The notes: generated by a model from the letters alone, not told the origin. A stretch of DNA of 64,000 nt from Beijerinckia sp. 28-YEA-48 (GCF_900104955.1 NZ_FNSI01000001.1:282001-346000); one strand, 5' to 3'. Counted from the first letter of the stretch, positions 27,901 to 35,773 are shown. Numbers and translations: made by a program.

Positions 27901-30900
27901 CTATGGCGATACCAATCCGTCCCTGACTTATACGGCGACCGGTCTCTTCGGTAACGATACGCTGAGCGGTTCGTTATCGACCTCTGCTGGCCAGTTCTCG
28001 GGTGTAGGCACATACGCCATCAATCAGGGTACGCTGGCCAATCCCAACTACGCGATCAGCTATACGAGCGTCGATCTGTCGGTGACGCCGAAGGCGATCA
28101 CTGTGGCGGCTGATGCCCAGAGCAAGGTCTATGGCGACGTCAATCCGGCGTTCACCTACACCGCGACAGGCCTCGTCAACAACGACACTCTGAACGGTTC
28201 GTTGTCGACAGCTGCCGGTCAGTTCTCCGGCGTCGGCGCCTATGCGATCAACCAGGGGACGCTGGCCAACGCCAACTACACGATCAACTATACGAGTGCC
28301 GATCTGTCGGTGACGCCAAAGGCGATTACCGTGGCGGCTGACGCGCAAAGCAAGGTCTATGGCGACGTCAATCCAAGCCTGACCTATGTGGCGACAGGTC
28401 TCGTCAACAACGACACTCTGAACGGTTCGCTTTCGACCTCAGCCGGCCAGTTCTCCGGCGTCGGCGTTTACGCGATCAACCGGGGCAGTCTGGAGAACGC
28501 GAACTACACGATTAGCTATACGAGCGCCGATCTGTCGATCACGCCGAAGGCGATCACGGTGGCGGCGGATGCTCAGAGCAAGATCTACGGCGACGTCAAT
28601 CCGTCGTTCACTTATACGGCCACAGGGCTCGTCAATAGCGACACCTTGAACGGTTCGCTGTCGACTGTCGCCGGTCAATTTTCCGGTGTCGGCACCTACG
28701 CCATCAACCAGGGGACGCTGGCCAACGCCAACTACACGATCAACTATACGAGTGCCGATCTGTCGGTGACGCCGAAAGCGATCACGGTGGTGGCGGATGC
28801 GCAAAGTAAGATCTACGGCGACGTCAATCCAGCGTTCACCTATACCGCGACGGGCCTTGTCAATAACGACACGTTGAATGGTTCGCTATCGACTGCCGCC
28901 GGTCAATTTTCCGGTGTCGGCACCTACGCAATCAACCAGGGGACGCTGGCCAACGCCAACTACACGATCAACTATACGAGTGCCGATCTGTCGGTGACGC
29001 CGAAAGCGATCACGGTGGTGGCGGATAGCCAGAGCAAGGTCTATGGCGACATCAATCCGTCGTTCACTTATACGGCCACGGGGCTCGTCAATAGCGACAC
29101 CTTGAACGGTTCGCTGTCGACTGCCGCCGGTCAATTCTCCGGTGTCGGCTCCTACGCCATCAACCAGGGAACGCTGGCCAACGCCAACTACACGATCAAC
29201 TATACGAGTGCCGATCTGTCGGTTACGCCAAAAGCGATCACGGTGGTGGCGGATGCGCAAAGCAAGATCTACGGCGACGTCAATCCAGCGTTCACCTATA
29301 CCGCGACGGGCCTTGTCAATAACGACACGTTGAATGGTTCGCTATCGACTGCCGCCGGTCAGTTCTCGGGCGTCGGCAGATACGCGATCAACCAAGGTTC
29401 TCTGGCGAACGTGAATTACACGATCAGCTATACGAGCGCTGATCTGTCGGTGACGCCGAAGGCGATCACTGTGGCGGCTGATGCCCAGAGCAAGGTCTAT
29501 GGCGACGTCAATCCGAACTTTAGCTATGTGGCGACCGGGTTGGTCAATAACGATACGTTGAGCGGTTCGCTGTCGACCTCAGCCGGCCAGTTCTCGGGTG
29601 TCGGCGCCTATGCCATCAACCAGGGCAGCCTTGCCAACGCCAATTACGCGATCAGCTATACGAGCGCCGCTCTGTCGATCACGCCGAAGGCGATCACAGT
29701 GGCGGCGGATGCTCAGAGCAAGATCTACGGGGACGTCAATCCGAACCTGACCTATGTGGCGACGGGGTTGGTCAATAACGATACGCTGAGCGGTTCGCTG
29801 TCGACCTCAGTCGGCCAATTTTCGGGCGTCGGCGCCTACGCCATCAACCAGGGTACGCTCGCCAATGCCAATTACGCGATCAGCTATACGGGCGCCGATC
29901 TGTCGGTGACGCCGCGCACCATCACGGTGGTGGCCGATGCCCAGAGCAAGATCTACGGCGACGTCAATCCGGGGCTGATTTATACGGCGACCGGTTTGGT
30001 CAATAACGACACGCTGACGGGAGCTCTCTCGACAGGGGCCGGCCAGTTCTCCAATGTCGGCGCCTATGCGATTAACCAGGGCAGCCTCGCAAACGCCAAT
30101 TATACGATTACTTATACGAGCGCCGATCTTTCGGTGACGCCGAAGGCGATCACGGTGGTGGCGGATGCGCAAAGCAAGATCTACGGCGATGTCAATCCAG
30201 CGTTCACCTATACCGCGACAGGCCTGGTCAATAACGATACCTTGAACGGTTCGCTGTCGACTGCTGCCGGTCAGTTCTCGGGCGTCGGCACATATGCGAT
30301 CAACCAAGGTTCTCTGGCGAATGCCAACTACACGATCAGCTATACGAGTGCTGATCTTTCGGTAACGCCGAAGGCGATCACGGTGGTGGCGGACGCGCAG
30401 AGCAAGATCTACGGCGACGTCAACCCAGCGTTCACCTACACCGCGACAGGCCTGGTCAATAACGATATCTTGAACGGCTCGCCGTCGACCTCCGCCGGCC
30501 AGTTCTCGGGTGTTGGTAACTACGCCATCAACCAGGGTTCGTTGGCCAACGCCAACTATACGATCAGCTACTCAAGCGCCGATCTGTCGATCACGCCGAA
30601 GACGATCACGGTGGCGGCGGACGCGCAGAGCAAGATCTATGGCGACGTTAATCCCTCGTTGACTTATACGACGACAGGCCTCGTCAACAACGACACGTTG
30701 AATGGTTCGCTATCGACTGCCGTCGGTCAGTTTTCCGGTGTCGGTACCTATGCCATCAACCAAGGCACGCTGGTCGCCTCGAACAACTATACGATCAACT
30801 ACACAGGCGCGGACCTGTCGGTGACGCCGAAGGCGATCACGGTGGTTGCAGATGGCGAGAGCAAGATCTACGGCGACGTCAATCCGGCGCTGACCTATAC

Positions 30901-31963
30901 GGCCACAGGCTTGGTCAATAATGATACCTTGAACGGTTCGCTGTCGACCTCCGCTGGCCAGTTCTCTAATGTTGGCGCCTATGCGATCAACCAGGGAACG
31001 TTAGCCAACGCCAACTATGCGATTAGCTATACGGGCGCCGATTTGCTGGTGACACCGAAGGCGATCACAGTGGCGGCGGATGCTCAAAGCAAGATCTATG
31101 GCGATGCCAATCCGTCACTCACGTATATGGCGACGGGCTTGGTCAACAGCGACACCTTGAACGGGGCTCTCTCGACGGGGGCAGGCCAGTTCTCGGGGGT
31201 CGGTACCTACGCGATCAACCAGGGAACGCTGGCCAACGCCAACTATGCGATCAGCTATACGAGCGCCGATTTGCTGGTGACACCGAAGGCGATCACAGTG
31301 GCGGCGGATGCTCGAAGCAAGATCTATGGCGATCTCAATCCGTCGCTGACCTATACGGCGACCGGGTTGGTCAACGGTGATACATTAACAGGATCGCTTT
31401 CGACCGCCGCTGGCCAATACTCGAATGTCGGCAGCTATGCCATCAATCAGGGATCGATATCGGCGTCGAGCAACTATGCGATCAGCTATACAGGCGCCGA
31501 CCTTGCGGTGAACCAGCGTGACATCAGTGTCTCGGCTGATTCTGTCAGTCGCCGCTTTGGGTTTGCCAATCCGGCACTCACGTATCGGGTCGGCGGTGCG
31601 GAGCTGGTGAATGGCGATACGCTCGCCGGAAGCCTCGCGACATTGGCAACGAGCTCCAGTTTACCAGGTCCTTATGCGATCACACAGGGAACGCTGATGG
31701 CGTCTAGCAATTATCGCATGAGCTTCATCCCCGGCATTCTGACCGTTGAAATGATGCTGAACATCGATTCGGACAGCCGAGCCAGTTCGGTCGCGGCGAC
31801 GTTCGATACGGGCAGAGTTGTGCCGATCCAGCCTGCGTCCGCTGCCGGGGACGATGCTGATGGTCGCCGGATTCTGATGACCGATCCACGCTTCGAGGGG
31901 GCGATGCTCTGTCTCGACAACCCCGTGGGCTGCTCCACGCTCTTGTCTCAAGCTAGGCCATAA
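21935..31963 (+). CDS. Giant two-partner secretion exoprotein (TpsA) with GLUG and MBG repeats
   Basis: A 3342-aa secreted adhesin-like protein. A signal peptide (AAFLASTALVGNSVFANAVF) is followed by the filamentous-haemagglutinin TPS domain (about residues 50-300) with VINWQSFNIGQNNSVTF, AILNRVTGS, GQVYLVNPNGI and MALIGGTVANLG. A parallel beta-helix-like region runs to about 560. Three long modules with GLUG repeats follow (about 685-1595). The last 1,600 residues hold 20 MBG-type repeats of 76-77 aa (YGD.NP...TATGLVNNDTLNG). The C-terminal 70 residues are non-repetitive with two Cys (LCLDNPVGCS) and no toxin domain. The ATG at 21935 is preferred over an upstream frame opening at 21857, because that would overlap tpsB. 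Likely role: surface adhesion or biofilm matrix. Confidence 0.88.
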   Translation: MFRSSDRRSYSHKSRIAAFLASTALVGNSVFANAVFAQALPTGGQVAAGSASIGAPSNGAMTINQNSNSAVINWQSFNIGQNNSVTFVQPDASSAILNRVTGSTSTTIAGQLNANGQVYLVNPNGIAITSTGTINTGAFVASTLGISDEDFMSGKRTFTGNGASAPVSNAGTITINRGGYMALIGGTVANLGVINVPMGKAALGSGEQATLDISGDGFLQVAIPTRAAGANPLVSNSGRISARGGTVQLSAAAARDMARQAINMSGTIEAKGVAGKSGDITLFGGDGEVAVSGTLNARNNRGTGGKITVTGRQVALTGAKVDASGRTGGGTINIGGERQGKGALRRAETLSVDAKTVIKADALKSGNGGNIVLWSDNLTNFAGTITARGGADAGNGGEVEVSGKEKLVYTGFTDLSASKGSLGNLLLDPYNVIISNGTDTSGFTASGNDSVINVNTLITALSAANVTVSTGSSGTQAGTITVADPLAWASGSTLTLNAASDININAAINAPSGGLSLYSGGTISATAGVNVATFALNAGNWVQNNATLPSFYAKDFQINGGSFLRVTGGDGTSGTPYQLADIYGLQGVGSSPAYLQASWTLANDIDASGTVIWNAGAGFNPIGNGSVFSGNLDGGGHVISGLTINRPTTDNVGLIGSLSGTANPSVTGIVRNIGLSGGSITGGSRVGGLVGYAEQASISNALSSARVTGAGSSIGGLVGQNYATALSNSYATGAVTGSSSVGGLVGLNEGTISGSYATGAVSGMGGIGGLVGGMQTRGPMAEINTSYATGAVAVATNGSGGGLAGYVNNGIIGQSYASGAVNGLAGAHVGGLVGFAQNATINQSYATGSTSTSGAGYAGGLIGMAINATINQTYATGAVSAASGYAGGFVGSRSGGSYANSYFDTQTTGQAVAVAMGPSDTVSGLTTAQARDKSNYTGWDFNSVWYQSGDMRPILRAEAASAAADGYIPISNLNQLALMGANPTANYKLATDLNATATSGSSAAGIWSTSGWVPVETFFGTLDGQNHTISNLYINRPSTDGVGLFANVSGWNTPYPGAIRNIGLVGGSITGRANVGALIGVSDTAAISNVWSSANVTGNGKSIGGLVGWNYWTTISDSRTSGTVTGNSGASDIGGLVGRNEGVINRSYATGAVNAISMATDGGIGGLVGFMQSSGSAAQVNASYATGNVTASGGAAGTQAGGLIGRMISATVNQSYATGNVSSTATGSLSNSGGLVGRAQSSTINQSYATGSAYSANGFAAGLVGYLITNGMVNESYATGYVSGGNGSAGLVGYIGFSSTAQNSYFDVNTTGRSNDISYNVISTVTNVIGLNTAQLRDKANYAGWDFNSVWYQNGDMRPILRAEAAIAGGDGTIAISNLHQLALMGANVGGNYKLVADIDASPTTGGAASGIWSTSGWMPIGDASGMFTGTFDGQNHTIANLSINRPGTDSVGLFGKTYYSTIRNVGLVGGTVIGSVAVGALAGQPDRGSIQNVYAANVAVSGQSHIGGLVGLNYSSISGAYATGNVIGGQYAGGLVGTNFGSITNAYATGNVSGTTTGGLVGLNQGTIENAYATGTASGGGLVGLNLGVLTNSFWNTQTSGRGNACGSNMGPLCSATGLNTAQMKDPFTFIDAGWDFASIWATPKAGAAPVLRGMTAAPIYNYYARIAGDLSITYGDIAPANNVPLQGVGTNNLIVNWGSAINGSTNVGIYAWNGANVLSFSYAKGSASDYYIAYGSGGLTVTPRTITVVADAQSKIYGDANPNLTYTVTGLVNNDGLSGALSTSAGQFSGVGTYAINQGSLSASNNYTINYTGADLSVTPRTITVVADAQIKTYGDANPSLTYTATGLVNNDTLSGDLSTSAGHFSSVGAYAINQGSLAASSNYTIAYTGANLSVMPRTITIVADAQSKVYGNLDPSFTYTATGLVNNDVLIGSLSASTDQYSGVGVYAIGIGSLFASNNYTINYTGAALSITPRAISVTADAQSKIYGDTNPSLTYTATGLFGNDTLSGSLSTSAGQFSGVGTYAINQGTLANPNYAISYTSVDLSVTPKAITVAADAQSKVYGDVNPAFTYTATGLVNNDTLNGSLSTAAGQFSGVGAYAINQGTLANANYTINYTSADLSVTPKAITVAADAQSKVYGDVNPSLTYVATGLVNNDTLNGSLSTSAGQFSGVGVYAINRGSLENANYTISYTSADLSITPKAITVAADAQSKIYGDVNPSFTYTATGLVNSDTLNGSLSTVAGQFSGVGTYAINQGTLANANYTINYTSADLSVTPKAITVVADAQSKIYGDVNPAFTYTATGLVNNDTLNGSLSTAAGQFSGVGTYAINQGTLANANYTINYTSADLSVTPKAITVVADSQSKVYGDINPSFTYTATGLVNSDTLNGSLSTAAGQFSGVGSYAINQGTLANANYTINYTSADLSVTPKAITVVADAQSKIYGDVNPAFTYTATGLVNNDTLNGSLSTAAGQFSGVGRYAINQGSLANVNYTISYTSADLSVTPKAITVAADAQSKVYGDVNPNFSYVATGLVNNDTLSGSLSTSAGQFSGVGAYAINQGSLANANYAISYTSAALSITPKAITVAADAQSKIYGDVNPNLTYVATGLVNNDTLSGSLSTSVGQFSGVGAYAINQGTLANANYAISYTGADLSVTPRTITVVADAQSKIYGDVNPGLIYTATGLVNNDTLTGALSTGAGQFSNVGAYAINQGSLANANYTITYTSADLSVTPKAITVVADAQSKIYGDVNPAFTYTATGLVNNDTLNGSLSTAAGQFSGVGTYAINQGSLANANYTISYTSADLSVTPKAITVVADAQSKIYGDVNPAFTYTATGLVNNDILNGSPSTSAGQFSGVGNYAINQGSLANANYTISYSSADLSITPKTITVAADAQSKIYGDVNPSLTYTTTGLVNNDTLNGSLSTAVGQFSGVGTYAINQGTLVASNNYTINYTGADLSVTPKAITVVADGESKIYGDVNPALTYTATGLVNNDTLNGSLSTSAGQFSNVGAYAINQGTLANANYAISYTGADLLVTPKAITVAADAQSKIYGDANPSLTYMATGLVNSDTLNGALSTGAGQFSGVGTYAINQGTLANANYAISYTSADLLVTPKAITVAADARSKIYGDLNPSLTYTATGLVNGDTLTGSLSTAAGQYSNVGSYAINQGSISASSNYAISYTGADLAVNQRDISVSADSVSRRFGFANPALTYRVGGAELVNGDTLAGSLATLATSSSLPGPYAITQGTLMASSNYRMSFIPGILTVEMMLNIDSDSRASSVAATFDTGRVVPIQPASAAGDDADGRRILMTDPRFEGAMLCLDNPVGCSTLLSQARP
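23992..26720 (+). repeat. GLUG-repeat region inside tpsA, three long modules
   Basis: About 21 copies of the GLUG pattern (GGLVG.N.G.I..SYATG.V) are grouped in three modules of 8, 8 and 5. Modules 1 and 2 end with an NSYFD..TTG segment, then GL.TAQ.RDK, GWDFNSVWYQ and DMRPILRAEAA; module 3 ends with a shorter variant (NSFWNTQTSG, GLNTAQMKD, GWDFASIWA). Modules 2 and 3 open with ISNL.QLALMGAN...YKL. Similar proteins carry this repeat on the cell surface. Confidence 0.85.
27161..31747 (+). repeat. Tandem MBG-type repeat array inside tpsA (20 copies)
   Basis: Nineteen full copies of a 76- or 77-residue unit (228 or 231 bp) and one degenerate last copy, starting TPKAITV.ADAQSKIYGDVNP. Copies 1, 2, 3, 16 and 19 have the extra residue (ASNNY or ASSNY variant in place of ANANY). 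Copies 5-15 are the most alike. The unit resembles MBG domains of bacterial surface proteins, which are immunoglobulin-like modules. Near-identity at DNA level indicates recent unequal exchange. Confidence 0.9.
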
Positions 31964-32065
31964 CTGCTTCACCTCTCATCACATAAATAAGGACCGAATT
32001 GAATGAACGGGCACGATCTTCTCAACCTCAATGCGCCATGCGCGAACGAAAAAGGTTTTCTGACG

Positions 32066-32641
32066 ATGAATAACAATATCCGCCGCTTTGGCCTGTCGAC
32101 GGCCGCTGCCCTCGCAGTTGGCATGCTTGCAGCCTTGGTCCCAGGCAGCGTGTTGGCGCAGGCGACATCCGGCGCCGGGGCTGCGGCTGTGGCCAGTCTC
32201 CCGGGCGGCGCCTCTTCTCTCAATGAGACCTACAAGGATTGGCGTGTGGCTTGCGCCCAGCAGGCCAATTCGAAGCGCTGCGTGCTGTCTCAGGTTCAAG
32301 CACAGCAGAACGGTCAGCGCGTCTTGGCGATGGAGCTCGATGCTCCGAGTGGCAACACGGTAGCTGGCGCGTTGATCCTGCCGTTCGGCCTGGCGCTTGA
32401 TTCCGGGGTGACCTTCCAGATTGACGAGAAGCCAGCGATGCAGCCGGTGCGGTTTCGTACCTGTGTGCCAGGAGGCTGTGTTGTTGCTGTCAGCTTCGAT
32501 GCGCCGACACTTGCCGCTTTGCGCGCTGGCTCTGCGCTTAAGGTGAAAGCGGTTGCCGATGGCGGCACCGCCACTCCGTTCTCGATTTCGCTACAGGGCT
32601 TTGGAACCGCGCTCGACCGAGTGGGCGCGCTGTCGCGTTGA
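32066..32641 (+). CDS. Invasion-associated locus B (IalB) family exported protein
   Basis: A 191-aa exported protein. The signal peptide ends near GSVLAQA; the frame extends upstream to 32003, but the ATG at 32066 gives a normal signal. The mature part has the IalB pattern: NETYKDWRVACAQQ, RCVLSQVQ, LILPFGLALDSGVTFQID, RTCVPGGCVV, ending GFGTALDRVGALSR. Conserved Cys pairs suggest disulfides in the periplasm. The Bartonella namesake affects erythrocyte invasion; in other alphaproteobacteria the role is unclear. It follows tpsA by about 100 bp on the same strand and ends at a terminator, so it may belong to the secretion operon. Confidence 0.8.
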   Translation: MNNNIRRFGLSTAAALAVGMLAALVPGSVLAQATSGAGAAAVASLPGGASSLNETYKDWRVACAQQANSKRCVLSQVQAQQNGQRVLAMELDAPSGNTVAGALILPFGLALDSGVTFQIDEKPAMQPVRFRTCVPGGCVVAVSFDAPTLAALRAGSALKVKAVADGGTATPFSISLQGFGTALDRVGALSR

Positions 32642-32662
32642 GGTTGCGACTTGAGAGGGAAG

Positions 32663-32699
32663 GGAACCGTCTGCTTTGGAGAAAGCGACGGTACCTTTT
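32663..32699 (+). terminator. Intrinsic terminator after the TPS-IalB block
   Basis: A hairpin with ACCGTC/GACGGT and inner GCTTT/AAAGC arms (one bulged T), followed by ACC and four T residues. It closes the rightward block. Confidence 0.7.
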
Positions 32700-32849
32700 C
32701 GCATTCGTAAACTCGAAGAAGAACGATGCGGCCAATGCGGCCTCAAGAACGGTAAGCGGCTAAGATAGTGCGTTTGTCGTATTCTTAATTAATGGCAGAC
32801 CGGGTTCGCCCAGATTTGAGGCCGGAGAGGAAACGTGCGCAATGCTCGG

Positions 32850-34277
32850 TCAGCCCTGGTCGAAGACCTTGCCCCTGCCGCGAGTTGGGAATCGCGACTT
32901 TGACACAGATGCAACATCGCTTGCCTTGGAGAGTTCGGAGTTCTCTCGTCGGCTAAGCGCCGATACGAACATCGCGGCGAGCAGAGGCGGTGCCGCAATG
33001 ATCGCGAAGATGCCTCCTATTCCCCAGCCGAGGGCGATGAACGTTCCGCTTGCCATCGGCCCGAGCATCTGGCCGATCCGGCCCGCGGCCGCTGCTCCGC
33101 CGACGCCGGTGGATCGCAGCCTCGGGGGATAGAGCATCGCGCTCAATGCCACGATTCCAGCCACGCCGCCTCCCGCGCCGATGCCCGAGATCGTGAACAA
33201 CGCTCCGGCGAACAACATCTCGGTGACGAGAAAGCCGATGGGCGCCGTCGACACCGCGCAAAGAACGAGGATGCCTGTCAGCACGCGCCTGGCGCCGTAA
33301 AGGTCGATGAGCATCCCCAGCCCCGCCATGCCGACGATGGCACCGATATTGAACAGCGCGACCATGAGGCTCGACTGCGCGATCGAGTAGCCAGCGTCGC
33401 GCAGCAGCGTCGGCGACCACAAGGGTATGAGCACGGTGAGCACGGCAGCGAAGAAGAAGGCGAGCCACAGCAGCATGGTCATGCGGAAGCGCCCTTCGCT
33501 GAACAGCGCCCGGATCGAGCTGGACGCTTGATCCGCGTGGGCGACGATCAACCGGGTGCCATCAGGCATGGGTCTCTTGGCAAGTTGCTCCAACAGCCGC
33601 GCGAGTTTGGCGCGGCCCTGTTCCGTGCGTTCAAGAAACCGCGGCGACTCCGGCAGCCAAACAGCGGCGGCTGCTGCTGCCAGCAATGGCGCCACGGCGC
33701 CAAACACGAACAGTGTTTCCCAGCCATAGCGGGGAAGCGCCACGGTGCTGACAATACCGCCCAGGATTCCTCCAAGCGGCAGGCAGGCCCAGAGCATGGT
33801 GATGGCGGCCGCGCGAAAACGCTTCGGCGCAAATTCGGACGCGAGGGCGATGAAGCAGGGCGCCGCTCCACCCAGTCCGATGCCGGCAAGGAAGCGACAC
33901 GCCAACAACTGCGGGAGGTTCGTCACCCAGATCGTCAATCCGCAGAAGAACGCGAAGATCAGCGCGGATGCGATCAGCATCGGCTTGCGGCCGAAGCGGT
34001 CCGCCAGCGCCCCCAGCATAAGGCCGCCGATCGCCGCGCCCAGGAGCCCGATCGCGAACACAGGGCCAAGCGCCGACCGCGAGATGTTCAGATGATCGGC
34101 GAGTGCCGGCGCGGCAAAGCCGATGACTAGCGTGTCATAGCCGTCGAGCAGGGCGATCGCTCCGCATAAGGCTATGGTTCGCAGCTGCAGATTGCCGATC
34201 GGGGCGGTGTCGATGACGTTGGCTACGTCAATCGATTGACCGTCGGGTTGGCTGACACCGGTTTGCTGATTGATCAT
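32850..34277 (-). CDS. Aromatic acid:H+ symporter family MFS transporter
   Basis: A 475-aa 12-helix MFS carrier with AAHS (PcaK/BenK-like) signatures: LLDGYDTLVIGFAAPAL in helix 1, GALADRFGRKPMLI in loop 2-3, RFLAGIGLGGAAPCFIAL in helix 4 and WLPESPRFL before the central loop. The substrate is expected to be a benzoate-like or other aromatic carboxylate, imported for the oxygenases of the same cluster. The gene overlaps the YciI-like gene by ATGA. The C-terminal 30 residues after the last helix are hydrophilic and a little longer than usual. Confidence 0.82.
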   Translation of the reverse strand: MINQQTGVSQPDGQSIDVANVIDTAPIGNLQLRTIALCGAIALLDGYDTLVIGFAAPALADHLNISRSALGPVFAIGLLGAAIGGLMLGALADRFGRKPMLIASALIFAFFCGLTIWVTNLPQLLACRFLAGIGLGGAAPCFIALASEFAPKRFRAAAITMLWACLPLGGILGGIVSTVALPRYGWETLFVFGAVAPLLAAAAAAVWLPESPRFLERTEQGRAKLARLLEQLAKRPMPDGTRLIVAHADQASSSIRALFSEGRFRMTMLLWLAFFFAAVLTVLIPLWSPTLLRDAGYSIAQSSLMVALFNIGAIVGMAGLGMLIDLYGARRVLTGILVLCAVSTAPIGFLVTEMLFAGALFTISGIGAGGGVAGIVALSAMLYPPRLRSTGVGGAAAAGRIGQMLGPMASGTFIALGWGIGGIFAIIAAPPLLAAMFVSALSRRENSELSKASDVASVSKSRFPTRGRGKVFDQG

Positions 34278-34600
34278 GGCTTGTATCCGGTCTGGTTCTC
34301 GTTGCCGATGTGACGATCCCAGCGGACAACATCGGCGCGGCCGAACAGCCCGGCGCGGGTGAACGGATCGTTGTCATGGAACCGCTGAGCGTCCGCCATG
34401 GAATCCGCTTCGACGACGAGAAAGCTGCCGACGTTCGCGGTGATGTCGTCCGTGGCGCTCATCGGTCCGCCCTGAACGACCTGAACGCCATCCTTCTTCT
34501 GGCCGACGTGCGAGCCGATGTACTCGCGATGAGTCTTTACGAGTTGCTTGCGTAAATCACCGCTGTCCTGGCCGTCGAAGCAAATCCTCAAATACAGCAT
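34274..34600 (-). CDS. YciI-like small protein (first copy)
   Basis: A 108-aa single-domain protein of the YciI/dimeric alpha-beta barrel type: MLYLRICFDGQDS, the THREYIGSH segment, VVQGGPMS, SFLVVEADSMADAQRFHDND and PFTRAGLF. YciI-like proteins occur in aromatic degradation as possible isomerases or lyases. The ATG has GGGAGAG upstream, and its end is coupled to the MFS gene (ATGA). It is a distant paralogue of the YciI-like gene at 36732-37130. Confidence 0.72.
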   Translation of the reverse strand: MLYLRICFDGQDSGDLRKQLVKTHREYIGSHVGQKKDGVQVVQGGPMSATDDITANVGSFLVVEADSMADAQRFHDNDPFTRAGLFGRADVVRWDRHIGNENQTGYKP

Positions 34601-34678
34601 GATTCTCTCCCTTCAGAAGTCGCAACCGCACGGCGGAGGTCAGGCAACCGCCGGCAGTTCATCTCGGATGTGGCTCAC

Positions 34679-35758
34679 TCAGGCATCCGCGGTTTCGGCA
34701 GCGGCCTGCTCTTCCTGGATCAGCTTGGCCAGGCGCCGGCGAGCGCGGACGCCGCCGGCGTCATTCGCCAACAGCAACGGGCGCTCGTCCCAGAAGTCCG
34801 CCGCCATATTGGCCTCGACCGCCTCGATCATCGGTTTGTCCTCGATCTCGAAGGCCTGCTTGAACAGGGCGAGCCCTTTCGTCTTATCGACGCCGCCGAC
34901 GAACGGGCCCGCGCCGGTCGGCTTGTTGGCGCTCCAGAAATAGTGGCAGGAGCCTATGTCCTGCGGCGTGATGATGTGGGCCGAGAATTGCCCCGGCAGA
35001 TCGTCGCGCCGATTGTCCTTGCGGTCGGCATGAACTCCATGGGGCAGGAAGCTGACGTGGAGGCGCATCGCGCTGGGCGCCGTCCACCGCATGTCGAGGA
35101 AATGGTCCAGCCGCTCGCCTGTCGGCTGCCGTGTCATGGGATTGATGAAGGGGATGTTCGCCATCCACCAGTTGGAGTGGATCTCCGTGTTGAGATCGCG
35201 CAACTGGTATTCGCCGCGCTGGATGAGGCCGCGGCCGCCAAAGCTGTTGGCGTGCAGGAATTCCGTGTGTGACAGGTCCAGAAGGTTGTCGGTCTCGAGC
35301 TGATAGTTGGCCTGCACATGGGTGTAGCCAAACACCACCCAGTCGCCGTCGATTCCGTCCCTGTTCTGGAAGCTGAAGTCGGGGATGGTGTCCGGTGTGG
35401 CCTTGGCGGCGTCACCTGGCCAGATCCACAGCATCTGGTCCCGCTCCACGACGGTGAATTTCTCTACCGCGGCGCGGGGCGGGACCCTGCCGAAGGGATT
35501 TTCCACGCAACCACCGGCGCCGTCGAAGCGCAGCCCGTGATAGCTGCATTGCACGGTTCCATCCTTCAGCACGCCCCGGCTGAGAGGGGCGAAGCGATGC
35601 GGGCAGCGATCGCGCAAGGCCGTCGGCCGGCCTTTGGCATCCCGGAAGACGACCATGTCCATCCCGAGAATGCGGCGGGCGAGGAGAGGGGTGGCGAGCA
35701 GTTCCTCCGCCCAGGCCAAGCCGTACCAGCAGTTTCGAAGATATAGGGCTGACCCCAT
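34679..35758 (-). CDS. Rieske non-heme iron oxygenase, VanA-like
   Basis: A 359-aa aromatic ring-hydroxylating or O-demethylating oxygenase. The Rieske [2Fe-2S] ligands are C52 and H54 in RCPHRFAPLSRG and C71 and H74 in CSYHGLRF. The mononuclear iron ligands D161, H164 and H169 lie in DLSHTEFLH. The short length and C-terminal layout resemble vanillate O-demethylase oxygenase (VanA) and related demethylases. A GGAGGG site precedes the ATG. It is the first gene of the downstream half of the cluster (with YciI-like and AAHS genes), behind an A/T-rich promoter region. No reductase gene like vanB lies nearby, so electrons must come from elsewhere. Confidence 0.85.
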   Translation of the reverse strand: MGSALYLRNCWYGLAWAEELLATPLLARRILGMDMVVFRDAKGRPTALRDRCPHRFAPLSRGVLKDGTVQCSYHGLRFDGAGGCVENPFGRVPPRAAVEKFTVVERDQMLWIWPGDAAKATPDTIPDFSFQNRDGIDGDWVVFGYTHVQANYQLETDNLLDLSHTEFLHANSFGGRGLIQRGEYQLRDLNTEIHSNWWMANIPFINPMTRQPTGERLDHFLDMRWTAPSAMRLHVSFLPHGVHADRKDNRRDDLPGQFSAHIITPQDIGSCHYFWSANKPTGAGPFVGGVDKTKGLALFKQAFEIEDKPMIEAVEANMAADFWDERPLLLANDAGGVRARRRLAKLIQEEQAAAETADA

Positions 35759-35773
35759 CTAACCCTCCCCATT

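Noticed and set aside
27161..31747. Regular direct repeats considered as a CRISPR-like array or intergenic satellite
   Set aside because: The period is 228/231 bp, repeats are contiguous without spacers and keep one reading frame as protein repeats.
31969..32299. Leftward ORFs opposite the IalB-like gene
   Set aside because: No ribosome site or motifs; the opposite strand has a signal peptide and IalB pattern.
33528..34130. 200-aa rightward frame over the aromatic-acid transporter gene
   Set aside because: Low-complexity Arg/Gln-rich antisense product; the leftward MFS gene has all family motifs.
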